Origin: Thalassiosira profunda
Lineage: Eukaryota > Bacillariophyta > Thalassiosirophyceae > Thalassiosirales > Thalassiosiraceae
Assembly (NCBI GenBank): GCA_036939355.1
Contig: JALLAP010000102.1
Location: 1-34,075, forward strand
Direction: 5' to 3'
Length of the DNA: 34,075 nucleotides
Shown: positions 9,703 to 18,895 of the stretch, piece after piece
Numbering within the stretch: the stretch's first letter is position 1
How the letters are laid out: each line of letters opens with the position of its first letter
Notes under the pieces: generated by a model
What the model was told of the DNA's origin: nothing
The model's input: the letters and a program-made list of their open reading frames with translations, nothing else
Databases searched by the model: none
Program-made: the position numbers and the translations under genes

Positions 9703-10482
9703 ATGGAGCGCACCTGTGAGTGAACTGGCGGTGGGCGGTCTGTTTGCGAGCGGGCGGCAGATCGGGCGGGCGGTGGTGTATTGGCGGCTCGGTTGTTGGG
9801 CCGTTGTTCGCTGCTGCTTTGCAAAACACTCACCCCCAACATAACCCCCTCGCCTCCTTCCTCCACCACACATATTGCGCAGACATCATGATCAAGCCGG
9901 ATGGGGTCCAGCGCGGCCTCGTCGGAGAAATCATCAAGCGGTTCGAGCAGAAGGGCTACAAGCTCATCGCGATGAAGCTCGCGAGCCCGGGGAAGGCGCA
10001 CATGGAAACGCACTACGAGGATCTGGCGGGGAAGAAGTTCTTCCCTGGACTCATCGAGTACATGACGAGCGGACCGGTCTGTGAGTCTGTGGTTGTTATT
10101 GCTTGAAATGTGTGTGGTGATGTGAGAGGTAACTAATTGCTGACTGAATGCCCTTATTCATTGTTTCAGGCGCCATGGTGTGGGAAGGCGCCGGCGTCGT
10201 CAAGGAGGGACGCAAGATGCTCGGCGCCACCATGCCCTCGGACAGCGCTTGCGGCACCATTCGCGGGGACTACTGGTGCGTACCTTTCTATGCGATCCCG
10301 TCAACGTTGCAGTGAGATGTTCAAACTCATACTGATCGTTTACGACGAATAGCATCGAGGTCGGGAGGAACATCTGCCACGGAAGCGACAGCGTGGAGAG
10401 CGCGGAGAAGGAGATTGCCCACTGGTTTCCCGAGGGGGTCATCGCTTGGGACAGCTGCGCGCAGAGTTGGGTGTATGAGTAA
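9703..10482 (+). CDS. ndk: Nucleoside diphosphate kinase
   Basis: Four exons (9703-9715, 9883-10080, 10170-10275, 10353-10482; introns of 167, 89 and 77 bp) give 148 aa, the normal length of a cytosolic NDK. The enzyme transfers phosphate from ATP to other NDPs through a phospho-histidine. The N-terminus reads [16 protein letters not shown]. The active-site block is [14 protein letters not shown], whose His is the phospho-acceptor, and [17 protein letters not shown] precedes it. The C-terminus ends SWVYE, typical of the family. There is no targeting peptide. The first coding exon is only 13 nt, so exon 2 alone would look like a truncated gene. The splice donors are GTGAGT (twice) and GTGCGT. 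Confidence 0.96.
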
Positions 10483-10630
10483 ATGAAGCACACCACCGCA
10501 ATCGTACACACTTGATCACTGCGGAGTGTATGAGTAAATGACGGCCGTCGATGAGTAAATGATGGTCATCGAGCACTCGGCTGATAGTGATACGAAGGTG
10601 TGATGATCCAACCTCCGATTGAGTAAATCA
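10471..10630 (+). repeat. Short direct repeats around the ndk stop codon
   Basis: The 16-mer GTGTATGAGTAAATGA, which contains the ndk stop codon (10480-10482), occurs exactly at 10471-10486 and again at 10526-10541. Shorter variants, GATGAGTAAATGA at about 10550-10562 and TTGAGTAAATCA at 10619-10630, follow. They look like a small degenerate tandem array in the 3' UTR. Confidence 0.75.
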
Positions 10631-10640
10631 ATTGTATTGG

Positions 10641-11636
10641 TCAGAGTCGACTGGAAGATGCCAAACACAAATCGCTTGCCACGTTCCACAAGTATTCCAC
10701 TTCCTCCACGGTTGGCAATCGCCGAGCCTCTCCTGTACCGACAGCGTGCATCATTCTCGCGTCGCCCCACAGGCTTGCAATCTCCTCCTCCGTTTTCGGC
10801 AACAGAGGAGCTTCCTCGAACATCGTACAATAAATCACGCAACCTTGAAGAAACGATCCGCTCGGGGAAGGGTGGAAATCATCGAACGGATCGAACAGAT
10901 CTTCCCAAGAATGATTGTCATTGCGGACCTTCAGGTATGCCGTGCCAACCGGTGCAATTCGCGGTGCGTTTGCCGGTGGCATCTTGACGCGTAAAGCCTC
11001 CACGTAAGATTCGACACCCTCCCTCACCCGCCCCTGGAATTCTTCCGTATCCCCTAGATCTTCAGAGTTGTTGATATCCTTATATCTGTACGCAGCCGTC
11101 TCAACGATGACGGGCGTCGCCCCGCTCTCCAAGATTAGAGGCAGATACTTCTCGAGGAGGATGTTTTGTGTGGCCTCCCGGCTCGACAGTCGGGCCGGAC
11201 CCTGCGTGTGATCGTTGATGACGACAAAGTCCCACTTCTCCTCTCGCGATAGCAGCGATTTGACATTTGGCGCGCCCACATCATACTCGCACCCGCCTTC
11301 ACTTTCGACCACTCTGGCAGCCTCTGTGGCGAAGCCGTGCTTCCGCATTCCATTGCCAAGAGCCCAGAGCTGCGAGAGATTCGTGCCGCCGCGGAAGCAA
11401 GAGTCCTGGTGCACGATGACTCCTTTTGCAAGATTGGCGAGGAATCGAGGCGTGTCGTTAAAGTAGAGGATGCTGTTGCCGAGGAAGGCCACCCTCGCAC
11501 CCTTGACGTCGCCAGCTGATGGCTGCATTTGTAGCGATGCACCGCCGCGCCCGGCGACGAGCGATGGAGGATAGAACGCGTCGCAAGCGAGCACACCCGA
11601 GACGACGATGCAGAATAGCAGAGCCATCGAAGCCAT
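10641..11636 (-). CDS. SGNH/GDSL-type hydrolase-like protein, probably plastid- or secretory-targeted
   Basis: Intronless on the minus strand. The frame opens at 11720, but I choose the ATG at 11636 (331 aa) because it gives a signal peptide, MASMALLFCIVVSGVLAC, followed by DAFYPP, an ASAFAP-like plastid transit motif. SGNH features are visible: block I VAFLGNSILYFND with the candidate nucleophile Ser, a FRGGTNLSQLWALGNG block with the second-position Gly/Asn residues, DFVVINDHTQGP, and near the C-terminus DDFHPSPSGSF, which supplies the D-x-x-H pair. The family hydrolyses esters of lipids or carbohydrates; no specific substrate can be read from the sequence. It is convergent with ndk, and the following gene (GH5) starts on the opposite strand about 200 bp from its start. 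Confidence 0.72.
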   Translation of the reverse strand: MASMALLFCIVVSGVLACDAFYPPSLVAGRGGASLQMQPSAGDVKGARVAFLGNSILYFNDTPRFLANLAKGVIVHQDSCFRGGTNLSQLWALGNGMRKHGFATEAARVVESEGGCEYDVGAPNVKSLLSREEKWDFVVINDHTQGPARLSSREATQNILLEKYLPLILESGATPVIVETAAYRYKDINNSEDLGDTEEFQGRVREGVESYVEALRVKMPPANAPRIAPVGTAYLKVRNDNHSWEDLFDPFDDFHPSPSGSFLQGCVIYCTMFEEAPLLPKTEEEIASLWGDARMMHAVGTGEARRLPTVEEVEYLWNVASDLCLASSSRL

Positions 11637-11844
11637 CGCATGCCCCGAGTGTGTGTGCAGGAGCAGGCGCCGCGGGGTCCGGGCCCCCCCGCCGGCCGGG
11701 GGGGAAATCCCTCTGTACATACAGAGGAATAACTAATAAATTTGGAGGGAATTGAGCCGGGGGCCGGATTTTTAGCCTGTGCTGCCTGCTGATTTTGCCA
11801 CAACCCACAACACTGCGGCGCCCGCCCCCCCATCACCCACCGAC

Positions 11845-14255
11845 ATGGTCGCCCGCTACCTCGCCGCGGCGCTGGCCATCGGCGGCGTTGTCGCCGAGAC
11901 GAAGAAGCCAACCGCCGAGCCAGACGGGGATGGGTTGCCATTTCGCCACTTCACGGCGTTCTCCTCGACCCAAACCTGCCTAGGGGACGAGCACGCGCTG
12001 CCGTTCAACAATCAGATCCGCGGCGTCAACCTCGGCGGCTTATTCGTCCTCGAGCCGTGGATCACGCCGGTGAGCTGACCAAGTTGTGATGAGTTGCGAG
12101 GCTGCATTATTGCAACTTGACGCTCACGTGCATTCTCTTGTGCCCCGCNGACCAAGTTGTGATGAGTTGCGAGGCTGCATTATTGCAACTTGACGCTCAC
12201 GTGCATTCTCTTGTGCCCCGCATTTGCAGTCGCTCTTCTACCAATTTTTGGGAGGTAACGAAACTGGCGTTGCTATGGATCACTATTCATTCTGCGAGGT
12301 GCTGGGCCCGGAGGAGGGAAATCGGCAGCTCAAGAGGCACTGGGAATCTTGGGTGACGCTCGACATCATCAAGGAGCTGGCGGAGAGCGGCGCGGTGAAT
12401 AGCTTGCGAGTTCCCGTAGGGGACTTTATGTTTCAGCCGTACGGTCCCTACGGTGAGTTGTAGAATGCTTTCCTCTGAGCCAACTTCAATGGGCCACTCT
12501 AACGGCATGTCATGATTGCAAATGCAGTTGGCTGCACGGACGGGGCGCTCGAGTATCTTGACACCATCCTCGATTGGGCAAGGTCCTTCGGGCTTTCTGT
12601 TCTACTTGACGTGCACACCCAGAAAGATTCACAAAATGGGTTCGATAATTCTGGCCAAACACTGGGCTTTCAGTGGACGTCGGGACTGAGCACCTACCCG
12701 CGCGACCTGACGACGTTTCAGCACTGGCCCGTTCGCGAGGCCAATTGGATTGGCGATTTCGATCCCAAAGCTATCAATTACACTTCTATCAATCACGACA
12801 ATATCGCCCATTCGCTGAAAGTTGTGGCGCGCATTGTTGACCGATATTACGACCACCCAGCGGTGTTGGGCCTGGAGCCGGTGAACGAGCCGTGGGAGCT
12901 GACCCCGCTCAAGATACTGAAGAAGTTTTACTGGGATGCCTACCTCATTGTAAAGAAGAAGGCTCACTACTGGAAGTTCATCATGCACGATTCCTTTCGG
13001 TTTACTCCGGAGACCTGGGGCGGCTTCATGAAGGGCTGCCCAGACCGTGCACTTGACACGCATATTTATCAGGCGTGGATGGATCCAGCCTCTCGTCTGA
13101 CCTTCTACAATGATGCATGCGCTCAGAAGAAGCAAATTGCGCTAATGGAGCGAGAATTTGGTGAGTTGAGATATCGTATTGGTATGTGATGTGTCAGATC
13201 GCACCTCACATGCGTCGATTATCCTTCTTTCAAAAGGTCCCGTCGTTGTCGGCGAATGGAGTCTGGCAACGGACAATTGCGCCATGTGGCTCAATGGTTT
13301 TAATGACAACTTGCCAGGCTTTCCGCGCAGTCCGTGCAAGTACATTCCGTGCTCAGAACCATACATGGGTGCGGCACAGCCGGGCACACCAGTGGACGTT
13401 GGAAAGCCAGTGCAGGGACCGTATGGGACCGGGATGAGTGGACCGGCCTTTGGTTTATGCCCCGTCGATCGCGATTGGATGACGGAGCGATACAACCGAG
13501 CCGAGGAGGGACAGTCGTGGATTTCCTCTCCACCAGAGGCACCCCGCGGCCGCGATGGAACGGACGAAGTCATGAGTCTCTTGGCTCTGAAGAAGATATC
13601 CGCGTTTTCTGGCATAGGGCACGGCTTTTATTTCTGGAACTTCCGCACAGACTTGTACAATCCACAGTGGTCGTACATGCTCGCTTTGGAGCGGGGATGG
13701 ATACCGCGGGGAGATCTGGCTGACGATCGCATAATGAACTCATGCCATAGGGAAGACACCGGGGCGTTCGTATGCGAGGCAAATAGGGACGCACCCGAGG
13801 ATACCGTAAAGGAGGGCATGCGGTATGCATTGAGTGAAGAGAAGAAAAGTACAAAGCACCTCGACAAGCTCCACGACGACGACTTGTACGACGAGGCCGA
13901 TGCAATCTTTGGGGAGTTTTGGGAAACCCACCGAGCAAAGGGAGCAACATGCGATTTCGGCGGCGCTGCAACATTGGCCGAACAGAACAAAACTCGCAGT
14001 GAGGACTATTACAGCGATGACTATTTCAATGTTGTGGAGGAGTTCCCGTGGTGGAAGGTCGTCGCGCTGGCAGCGGTTGGTGTGATTATTGGCGCGTTGG
14101 TTGGGTTTACGATGGCCATGAAGTTAAGCCCAACATTCTCCCGTAAGGTGCGCTCGAGCGCGATGCTGCGGCCCGTGACGTCTTCGGGGTTGTTCAGACA
14201 ATCCTTTGGCAATCTGCTCGAGCCGGGTTTTGTTGGATTGGACGTTGATAACTGA
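11845..14255 (+). CDS. GH5 exo-beta-1,3-glucanase-like protein with C-terminal membrane anchor
   Basis: Four exons (11845-12069, 12230-12452, 12528-13160, 13237-14255) give 699 aa. A signal peptide (~1-17) is followed by the exo-glucanase start RGVNLGGLFVLEPWITPS. The acid/base is Glu270 in LEPVNEPWEL and the nucleophile Glu367 in GPVVVGEWSLATDNC, about 100 residues apart as in fungal exo-beta-1,3-glucanases. YVGCTDGALEYLDTILDWA is another family block, split by intron 2. Residues ~630-655 form a single hydrophobic helix with a basic cytosolic tail, so the enzyme probably sits in the plasma or vacuolar membrane. Turnover of beta-1,3-glucan (chrysolaminarin or wall callose) is inferred. Intron 1 holds an assembly duplication with one N; when it is collapsed the intron is 87 bp. 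Confidence 0.9.
12077..12221 (+). repeat. Exact 72-bp duplication around a single N (assembly seam)
   Basis: The 72 bases at 12077-12148 are repeated exactly at 12150-12221 with one N (12149) between. The seam lies wholly inside GH5 intron 1. Collapsing one copy leaves a normal 87-bp GTGAGC...TTGCAG intron. I read it as an unmerged contig overlap, not biology. Confidence 0.92.
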
Positions 14256-14305
14256 TCAGTTTGTACAAATAATGAATCTCCTCCGTGCCCCGCGCCCAAC
14301 TGATA

Positions 14306-14646
14306 TCATTTCGCCCTTTGAGCTTCCTCGGATAGCTTCTTCATATTCTCGAGCCCGCCCTCTGTTCCGAGCACGCACTCCTTCATCTTGAACAGCCCCA
14401 CCATGCCTCCCAAGAGCCCGGACATTGCAAATGAATAGTCAATCTTTGACGTCAAATCGTCGATGGGAGCGATCCGAATCTTACCCTCCGCCCTGATTGT
14501 CCCCCCAAACGCACTTCCTGTAAAGTCCAAGCTCTTGTTCTTCTCCACACACGACAGGGTGATGNCTGATTGTCCCCCCAAACGCACTTCCTGTAAAGTC
14601 CAAGCTCTTGTTCTTCTCCACACACGACAGGGTGATGGGAAACAGG
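14306..14646 (-). pseudogene. SRPBCC (polyketide-cyclase-like) protein, 3' half of a split gene
   Basis: This minus-strand segment encodes the C-terminal ~90 residues of a START/SRPBCC fold. After the split point it reads FLFPITLSCVEKNK, then LDFTGSAFGG and IRAEGKIRI, with the final helix GLENMKKLSEEAQRAK before the stop. These match the second half of small ligand-binding SRPBCC proteins. An exact 72-bp duplication with an N (14493-14637) must be collapsed to read it. There is no start codon or upstream half here: the frame is closed by a stop just upstream at about 14665. The matching first half lies 5.3 kb away at 19988-20175. Joined at the shared AAGGAA the two halves give 456 nt, one open frame of 151 codons plus stop. 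Whether it is a broken gene or one spliced across a huge intron is open. Confidence 0.68.
14493..14637 (+). repeat. Second exact 72-bp duplication around a single N (assembly seam)
   Basis: The 72 bases at 14493-14564 recur exactly at 14566-14637 with one N at 14565. The copy length is identical to that of the seam at 12077-12221, pointing to a fixed assembler overlap. Collapsing it restores a continuous SRPBCC reading frame. Confidence 0.92.
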
Positions 14647-14728
14647 AAGGAAGTCTTTTACCCAATGTGATGAAATAATCCCTTCCCGCTCAGCTTAGAT
14701 TCTCCTGCGCCTGCGTCTGAGCCGTTGC

Positions 14729-15397
14729 TCATCCATCGAGGAATTGCAGAGAACAAAACGGGCTGGGCTGCTGGGGTTCACCAGAGTCATTGCTCTCGGT
14801 CTCGTCAAGGAACTGCAGAGAACACGATGGGCCAGGCGTCCGGAATCTCCGTCTCTGCTGACCGGCGTCGTCATTGGCCGATCCGTCCTCCGATTCGTCG
14901 CCCTCCCCGTCGTCGTCGCCTTCGTTGGCGTCGTCAAACTCCACGTCCTGGTCGCCACCGCCAACATTCGCATCGTCTTCCGATCCGCTGCTGCTGCTGC
15001 TGCTGTCGCTGCTGCTGTCGCTGCTGCTGATGCTGCTGTCTTCTCCGGGGCCAAAAGCGTCCCGGCGGAAATGATGATCCTGCACAAATTTTCTCTCATT
15101 TTGGCGCAACACTCTTACCAGGATAGGATACGCCTCGTCAATGTTTTCCACGCCATGCTGCTCAGAAATGCACTCGTAGAAAAACCGAATGCGAGCTAAC
15201 GGCGAAAGAAAAGCAGGAAAGCTCCGATGTCCGTCAAGTCCATCACTCCTCAATTGCCGCAGCGTGGCTATCATGACACCGTCGTTGTCCTCGTCGTCGT
15301 CGTCTCGCACAGTATCGTCCCCGTCGTCGTGAGCTCCGTTGTCGAGAGCGGATGATTGCTCCTGGCCGTCACCGCCAACATTCGGATTGTCATCTGA

Positions 15398-15428
<31 letters not shown>

Positions 15429-18055
15429 TCGTCGTCGCGGGCACCGTTGCCAAAGGCGTGCGTGTTGTCGCCAAAGTCGACGTCCCGATCGTCTCCACCA
15501 AAGCTCGAGTCCAGACTGTCCCCGTCGGCATCCTCGCCATCCGACTCTCGAAGGCCCCCCCCTTCAGCAGCGTTCGCGTCTGCTGCAGTATCGTCCTCAC
15601 CGCCATCAAAGCGACACTGTTGGCACATCCAGACGAAGTCGTCATCAGATGCCTTCGACTCGCTGGCGTTCACGCACCTCTCCACTACGTCGAACCATTC
15701 CCTGCAATCCGCGCACTGCATCTCAAAAGGCTCTTCTGAGTCCGAATGCTGCTCTCCGCAGTCGCAACACTCGTGGCATTTCGCTGGTAGCACGGCGCGG
15801 TCGTCCAATTCCCGAATCTCTTCCTTGGTGAGCAAGGCTCTGCCTCCTTTCCCCTTCCACTCACTCACCCATTTGCACCACCAGCCGTAAAGCTTGGCCC
15901 ATCGACCCTTCCCCTTGTTGCAGGGTGGACGAGGAATGAGTCCATTATCATCCGTAGGAATGTTACCGTGGTCATCTTTCAGAGTCTCGATGTATTGATC
16001 CAGCACCTCAAGCTTCTCCTCAAGCGGGATGATAACACCTCTTGCAATCTTCTTCATCCCAATGCTTTTCAGCATCTTCACCTTCTCGTCGCCCAACTGG
16101 TCTTCTTGCCAGAGCTTTCGCGCGTGTTTCACCCAACGTTTCAATCCTAGAGGAGCACTATTGAGAGCCCGACCCGGAGAGAGCCGCTTCCACCTTTCGA
16201 TCTGCCCAATTGTCACGGCCCAATCCCATTCGGCCACGTCGCTCAAGTCAGCGGCTGCCACGAGAGAAATGAAGATACGAAGTTAGTAGCAGCATTGCGA
16301 GAAAAGTCGCTCACGTTGGTACGTACCTTGAGGTTGGCTCGGCCATCGATCAAGAGCATATTCACGCCACTTTGGATGGATCTTGTAGCCACTCGGCCTG
16401 TTGTATTTCCTCTTGTTTTTATTGGCGGGGGAGGGAGAGTGTAGAGGGAGAGTGTACGAGTTGCCATCAGCAAACTCAATTGCTGCTTTGCTGTTCGACT
16501 TGAGTTTGAACACAATGCCAAGTACCTCCTCGACAATCTCCTTCGAGTACTGCAAGTGGTCGCGCTCGAGCCTCCTTCCGTCGACATCTTCTTTCCACCC
16601 TTTGTCCCATCCGTACAGGCCGACACATATCTCTATTCTTCTCAGTGTTGCCATGGGCATCGTGGGTGCGAAAGGGACAATTTTGAACCAGTGATTCTCG
16701 GCATGCTCGACGTGCTTCGAGCTAGCCCGGTTGTCGAAGTCCTCAGAAACCCCAAACTTGAACGACTTTCGACTGCCGGGCGCCATGTCCACGTAAAACA
16801 CTTTCCCAGAGTAGCCATACTTTCTGCCTTTGGAGTGCTGCACCCAGGAGAGATCCGCAGGCGATGAAACGGAAGGCTGGTATCGCCGCCCGTCCGCCGT
16901 CCTCGCTTGAGGCTGCTGCACTGGACGGGGCGCTCGAGGCTCACCGTAGAACTCCTGCCGGTGCACAGCTTCCGCCTCTCTGGCCTCGTCGCGCTTTCTG
17001 ATCCTGGCAACGCGCTCAGCCTCTCGCTTCTCCTCTTTCGTTAGCATGGTGTTGCAGTCGATAGATGGCCGGTCGACGACCACATCTACTGGATCGGTCG
17101 ATTTGAGAAGATCCCCCCATGCCTCTAGAGGGGACATCGAATCAAGCTCTTTTTCGTTCATGGAGATGATGTAGTCTCCCTTCCGGAAGAGGCAATCAGC
17201 CTCTCGCCCTTCTTTGATGTCGAACACACGCCCCTCCGGGTCAATGAGTATCCCCGGACCACCTGGTCCTAGGGCGAACTTCACTTGGGAGACACTAAGC
17301 TGCTCCCTCCGCCGCGCCTGCATTCGCTCCTCCTCCATCGGATCCAGCGCCGCCACGGCGAGGGCGGAGCCAAGTCCCTTGGGAAGAGACCCGTGGAAAT
17401 AGACGCTCGCCGCAGCGCCGAGCTCGCTCCACTGGAAGTGTCCTTCGCGAGTGTATTTCTTGGAGAGGGCTTGGGCTAGCCTATTGGACGTGGCGCCGGT
17501 GGTGGTGGCTCCGTCTTCTCCGTTTCCACCTTCCTCCCCTTCCTCCCCCCCCTCAGTGGATCCCAGCGTGGGATTTTTGGAGGGAGGCTCGCTCCCCGTC
17601 TCCTCGCGCCATCGCTTGGGCGCACGACGATTGTCAATCGCCGACGGGGCGGGGCTCTTGCCAAGACATGGCATATCCACCCCCGCTGCATTGCTTTTGC
17701 TGGATCCACGAGCCGCCGGACGTGTCTTGTCGGACGACATGTCTGTGAGGATATGAGCCACCCCCATCTCCGCCCCCGACACGGACCTCGCCCTCTTGGG
17801 AGTGTGACTTTCGTCACCGCTGCTGCTGCTGTCATCGCTGTCGCTACGGAGAGCCGTACTTTTCTTCGACGCCCCCGTCCCCCCAGCTTTTTTGCAGCCG
17901 CCGGCGCTGCTGTCTCTACCCGCCTCGTCGTCGCTCTCGTCAGAATGAAGCCGCACCCTCCCCAGTAGAGGCTCGTTTCTCTTCGCCGGGCGCGGAGACT
18001 GGGCGTCGCTCCCCCCACCATTGCCCGCGTCCCCCTTCCTCTTCTTGGGCGGCAT
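14729..18055 (-). CDS. Large nuclear-type protein with PDZ-like, helicase-associated (HA) and PHD-like domains
   Basis: Two exons, 18055-16327 and 16254-14729, joined by a 72-bp GTACGT...GGCAG intron, give 1084 aa. In order: a disordered N-terminus with basic signals (PPKKRK, TPKRAR) and Ser/Asp runs; a PDZ-like domain at 256-328 (GPGGPGILID, KGDYIISMNEKEL); a region at ~416-515 (FYVDM ... FKFGVSEDFDNRAS ... LRRIEICVGLYGW) that weakly resembles GIY-YIG/T5orf172 nucleases; one or two HA-type repeats (~586-645, WKRLSPG ... LKRWVKHARKLW; and ~690-735, WCKWVSEWKGKGG); and a PHD-like zinc finger (CHECCDC 736-742, CADC 757-760, CQQC 787-790). An acidic, poly-Ser tail follows. It ends with the RRRFRTPG / CSLQFLD motif shared with the gene at 18896. 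The role is unknown; chromatin or DNA association is inferred. Confidence 0.78.
14810..14879 (+). repeat. Left arm of a 70-bp imperfect inverted repeat
   Basis: These 70 bp, coding on the minus strand for the RRRFRTPG/CSLQF end region, match the reverse complement of 19822-19891 at 58 of 70 positions by hand alignment. A third, shorter copy of the GAATTGCAGAGAACA core lies at about 14740-14754 and encodes the second CSLQFLDG at the extreme C-terminus. Confidence 0.8.
14987..15040 (+). repeat. CTG/GCT trinucleotide repeat (poly-Ser coding on minus strand)
   Basis: A slightly interrupted run of GCTGCT units encodes Ser/Asp repeats in the acidic tail of the PDZ/HA/PHD protein. A second run follows at 15401-15437. 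Both are preceded by the same ACCGCCAACATTCG sequence, showing that the tail module was duplicated. Confidence 0.85.
15401..15437 (+). repeat. Second CTG trinucleotide repeat
   Basis: An uninterrupted GCT/CTG run encodes a nine-residue poly-Ser tract on the minus strand, followed by GTCGTCG encoding Asp. It is about 410 bp from its counterpart at 14987-15040. Confidence 0.85.
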
Positions 18056-18895
18056 CGTCTATCTACAGAGGCAGCTGCCCAATGTCCACAGCTTGGACGC
18101 CGACGAACGCGCAGGCCAGGGAACGCCTCTAGCGCCACCGCCGATGGATGGGATCGACCTCCCAGGGGATACTCAGGCTCGAACGTGTTGGGCGTCCGCG
18201 AGGGCGCGTGCGAGGCTGATTAAGGGCGCGGCAACATCAATCAGCAATTGCTATTGCAAAGCACGGTGGCGCTGCGCAAACGACGACACTCACCGCACGC
18301 CGGCCAGCAAGTCTTGTAGAATCCGACGAACATAGGAGCTGGTGCTCTGCTATTCAAAAGGTTGCGCGGGAGAAAGCTGCATCGAAACGTCGGTTGGCTC
18401 AACGTCGTCGACATCATCGAAACTCGACACATCAATTCCTCTGTGCATCTCATTCGAACATTGCAACGGCCAGCAAGTCTTGTAGACGCGCATCCGTCGG
18501 CCACGCAATCCACCAGCAAAGGAACTGGCTCTGGAGAAGGCATCTGGAGAGGGCATTGTCCGTTGCGCCCACCACATCATTGTGTTGGGCGCGCAATTGT
18601 GCTTTGAATCTGAGTGCTAGATTCCTACGTGCTTTTTCGGCGCCGGCCAGCCTCTCTGATTTGCACCAAATCACTTTCAAAAGATCTCACCTGTTTGAAC
18701 CCAGCCCTCCGAAAGAATCGACAACAACAACGACGATGGTGCCCAGCCGTCGACCCGCACGCGGCCTCGCGGAGCGGCGCATCTGTGCACAATCTATCGA
18801 TTGGCGCGGGCGACCAGCCGCAAACGCCAGCCTCGTCGCATCAGCTTTTGCGTTGCACAGGGTGCCACTCACATCACGTGCACGACGCAGCAACG
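18056..18895. promoter_or_regulatory. 840-bp divergent intergenic region inside the candidate insert
   Basis: This lies between the starts of the two related genes and should hold both promoters. The open frames here are short and overlapping on both strands, with no recognisable product. The plus frame of the right gene extends back to 18614, but the 94 extra residues are not protein-like. A 20-bp direct repeat is annotated separately. Confidence 0.5.
18301..18486 (+). repeat. 20-bp direct repeat pair
   Basis: CGGCCAGCAAGTCTTGTAGA occurs at 18301-18320 and again at 18467-18486, 166 bp apart, in the divergent promoter region. Only the start of the motif (CGGCCAGC) recurs near 18645. It could be a pair of binding sites or the relic of a small duplication. 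Confidence 0.8.

Noticed and set aside
12077..12221. A genuine tandem duplication inside an intron
   Set aside because: The single N and an identical 72-bp copy length at a second locus make an assembly overlap far more likely.
14653..14700. Terminal inverted repeats at the extreme ends of the candidate insert
   Set aside because: The outermost ~20 bases on the two sides do not match in either orientation; only the internal coding arms do.
18614..18895. A 94-residue N-terminal extension of the 335-aa PDZ-like protein
   Set aside because: The extension is not protein-like, and the ATG at 18896 has a good context immediately before a plausible folded start.
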